Shown piece by piece: positions 62,156 to 64,000 of a stretch of DNA of 64,000 bases. Origin of the DNA: Carnobacterium_B sp040274945. GTDB taxonomy: Bacteria > Bacillota > Bacilli > Lactobacillales > Carnobacteriaceae. A program made the translations under genes and the position numbers. Position 1 is the stretch's first letter. The number at the start of each line of letters is the position of its first letter. Location of the stretch: contig NZ_JBEMAR010000010.1 of assembly GCF_040274945.1 (NCBI RefSeq), forward strand, positions 71,051 to 135,050, in the 5' to 3' direction. Below the pieces are notes generated by a model. The model worked only from the letters and a program-made list of their open reading frames with translations, had not been told where the DNA came from and searched no databases.

Positions 62156-62477
62156 ATCTTCTTCACCTCTTTCATAACATTATAGCATTATTGGTTATAA
62201 ATAGTAAGTAGTCCATCGCCATTTGTCAACCTTTTTTTTAATCAATCGTCATAATTAGACAAATTTTTGTCAAAATTAGAAAATAATGTTTAATCGAAAG
62301 TAGTAGATTTTTTACAACGCTTTTAATCATTTTAATTTTAGCTGTTGCAAAACAACATTTCAATGCAATAAGCAAATTCTCATTAAATTAATCGTATTTT
62401 CTCTTAAAAATTGAATTTTTCTTCCAGAGTGGTAAACTTAGTCCTATCATAAACTATAACTTTTTGGAGGGAATACC
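62156..62477. other. 322-base divergent control region of hxlR and lox
   Basis: HxlR gene promoter: TTGACA (62224-62229), 17 bases, TACTAT (62201-62206); a closer extended -10 TGCTATAAT lies at 62179-62187. Two small palindromes lie in the rest: GACAAA..TTTGTC (62258-62271) and TGTTG-caaaa-CAACA (62343-62357). The lox -10 is not clear. No gene seen. Confidence 0.6.
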
Positions 62478-63650
62478 ATGACAGAGATTGAAAAAGACGT
62501 ACAAATAAATCATTCCTTAGATAATATAAAAGAAGAATCAGTGTCCGCCAACAAAGTTCCTTATAAGGCGAGTGAAGCGGAAAAACCATTAGATATCATA
62601 AATGTTTTTGATTTAGAGTTAGAAGCAGAAAAAGTCATTCCAACAGGCGGTTACGGGTACATTTCCAGTGGTGCTGGAGATTTGTGGACAATTAAACAAA
62701 ATATAGAATCTTTTAATCATAAACTCATTGTCCCACGTGTATTAAAAAATATTGAACACCCTGATCAACGTACATCTGTTTTTGGGAGCGAATTAGCTAC
62801 ACCTATCATTATGGCTCCAGTTGCTGCTCATGGTCTTGCTAACGTAGCAGCTGAACCAGCTACTGCAAAAGCTGTGGCTGAATCTGGATCTATTATGACT
62901 ATCAGCTCATACGCCAATAAACCATTCAAAGAGATTTCAGAAGCCGGAGCTGGTGCTCCGCAATGGTTCCAATTTTATATGAGTAAAGACGATGGCATTA
63001 ACCGAGACATTTTGGATGAAGCCAAAGCTAATGGAGTAAAAGCGATTGTATTAACAGCAGATGCAACTGTTGGAGGAAATCGTGAAGCCGACAAACGAAA
63101 TAGTTTTGTCTTTCCTTTAGGTATGCCCATCGTTCAAGCCTATCAATCAGGTGTTGGACAATCAATGGACTCTGTTTATGGCTCTTCTAAACAAGTACTT
63201 AGTCCTAAAGATGTTGAATTTATTGCATCTTACTCTGGTTTGCCTGTGTTTGTTAAGGGTGTTCAATCAGCAGAAGACGCTTTGATTTCTCTTGCTTCTG
63301 GTGCCGGTGGTATCTGGGTGACTAATCATGGCGGACGTCAATTAGATGGCGGCCCTGCTGCATTTGATTCATTGCAAAGTGTTGCTGAAGCAGTTGATAG
63401 AAAAGTTCCTGTTGTTTTTGATAGTGGAGTACGTAGAGGGCAGCATGTCTTTAAAGCTTTAGCTAGTGGTGCTGATTTAGTCGCAATTGGTCGTCCAGCT
63501 ATTTACGGCTTAGCCTTAGGCGGTTCACAAGGTGTTAAATCTGTTTTTGATCACTTTAAACATGAACTTGAGATTGTTATGCAGCTTGCTGGGACCAAGA
63601 CAGTTGAAGATATTAAGAACACTGTTTTGTTAGATAACCCTCGTGCATAA
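62478..63650 (+). CDS. lox: Lactate oxidase (FMN alpha-hydroxy-acid oxidase)
   Basis: FMN enzyme that turns L-lactate and O2 into pyruvate and H2O2. It is 390 residues with an N-terminal polar extension (about 30 residues), then the TIM barrel: YGYISSGAGD, IIMAPVAAHGLAN, FQFYMSKDDGIN, VLTADATVGGNR, VTNHGGRQLDG (catalytic His about 284), FDSGVRRGQHVFKALASGADLVAIGRP. This matches Aerococcus and Streptococcus enzymes in size. The ATG has ttggaggg. It ends at a strong hairpin. Confidence 0.93.
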   Translation: MTEIEKDVQINHSLDNIKEESVSANKVPYKASEAEKPLDIINVFDLELEAEKVIPTGGYGYISSGAGDLWTIKQNIESFNHKLIVPRVLKNIEHPDQRTSVFGSELATPIIMAPVAAHGLANVAAEPATAKAVAESGSIMTISSYANKPFKEISEAGAGAPQWFQFYMSKDDGINRDILDEAKANGVKAIVLTADATVGGNREADKRNSFVFPLGMPIVQAYQSGVGQSMDSVYGSSKQVLSPKDVEFIASYSGLPVFVKGVQSAEDALISLASGAGGIWVTNHGGRQLDGGPAAFDSLQSVAEAVDRKVPVVFDSGVRRGQHVFKALASGADLVAIGRPAIYGLALGGSQGVKSVFDHFKHELEIVMQLAGTKTVEDIKNTVLLDNPRA

Positions 63651-63667
63651 AATTTAAACATAAACAT

Positions 63668-63716
63668 AAAAGACACTCTTGGATAATGAATATTTCATTA
63701 TCCAAGAGTGTCTTTT
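63668..63716 (+). terminator. Terminator after lox
   Basis: Perfect 22-bp arms with a short loop, T run after. One of the longest stems in the window. Confidence 0.93.
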
Positions 63717-63947
63717 TGTTGATTAGAAATGGTTATGTTTAAAATTTCAAGTTTCTGAAGGACATGGTTTTGATTGTACCATGTAAAACAGGGTCTATAA
63801 TTTTTAGTGTTGATAGATGAATCAAACTACTCACCAAAAATTTCTGGTGGAATAGGGTGGCTTGTAGCCCTGTATGAAGAAACTTTATTTTGAAGCATCC
63901 ATACCATTTATCCTATAACCGTGAAACATTAGAAAAATTCCAACAAA
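63717..63947. other. Gene-free stretch with possible IS remnant
   Basis: No convincing gene. GGGTCTATAATTTTTAGTG continuing TTGATAGATG (63791-63819) resembles the terminal repeats of ISL3-family insertion sequences (GG start, AGTGTTGA core). A short frame after it (HLSYNRETLEKFQQKK) lacks a start. No matching second end lies in the window. Confidence 0.3.
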
Positions 63948-63978
63948 AAAAAGACACCATCCGAGGATGATGTCTTTT
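63948..63978. terminator. Terminator near window end
   Basis: AAAAAGACA-CATC and GATG-TGTCTTTTT arms (A-C mismatch), loop cgag. A and T runs on both sides; probably terminates a gene beyond the window on the minus strand. Confidence 0.75.
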
Positions 63979-64000
63979 TGATTTGCGTGGCAACGTCCTA

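Noticed and set aside
63859..63912. 14-codon frame MKKLYFEASIPFIL that resembles a signal peptide
   Set aside because: No ribosome site, no regulator beside it, lies in a probable remnant stretch.

Overview
The window is a low-GC, gene-dense Gram-positive chromosome segment typical of Lactobacillales. The genus is most likely Carnobacterium or a close relative. Supporting evidence is the acetylated diaminopimelate route (dapH, dapL; Carnobacterium has meso-DAP peptidoglycan), a class-specific glycolipid/LTA pair (ugtP-ltaA), lactate oxidase, UvsE and the AT-rich codon use. The species call is inference only. I see no rRNA, prophage, CRISPR array or intact insertion sequence.

Left part (1-23,500): corA, a 43-residue DUF4044 gene and msrA on the plus strand face a long minus-strand block. 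That block runs comG operon (comGA to comGG), pepP-like peptidase, efp, Asp23-like, nusB, folD, xseA-xseB-ispA, tlyA, argR and recN, the conserved Firmicutes DNA-repair/isoprenoid/translation neighbourhood. yebC, a VanZ-like gene, pepF, a lipid kinase, a secreted NlpC/P60 protein, tag and trhO follow.

Middle (23,500-45,300): a TrpXYZ-type ABC importer is preceded by a leader that looks like a complete transcription attenuator with its own 23-residue leader peptide rich in Tyr/Phe. Then come a class A PBP, divergent ccpA and pepQ with a cre site between them, two envelope/stress proteins (YtxH, DUF948), mscS, the ugtP-ltaA glycolipid operon, dapH-dapL with a CbpB-like CBS protein, a fused RNase PH/RdgB enzyme, murI, yslB and natAB.

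Right part (45,300-64,000): a YflT-like stress protein, an expressed-looking tRNA-like small RNA with its own promoter and terminator, uvsE, hemolysin III, and a compact quorum-sensing-like locus. That locus is an Rgg-type regulator divergent from a 22-codon short hydrophobic peptide gene (too short for normal gene calling), followed by an unrecognised 88-residue gene and a terminator. After it come trxA, mutS2-cvpA-zapA, rnhC, an APC permease, pheST behind a T-box, and a HxlR regulator divergent from lactate oxidase. The last 280 bases have no convincing gene, only two terminators and a possible ISL3-like terminal sequence.

The strongest candidates for undescribed biology are the Rgg/short-peptide/ORF88 locus (49,850-51,391), the aromatic-peptide attenuator (26,281-26,610) and the tRNA-like RNA (46,200-46,375).
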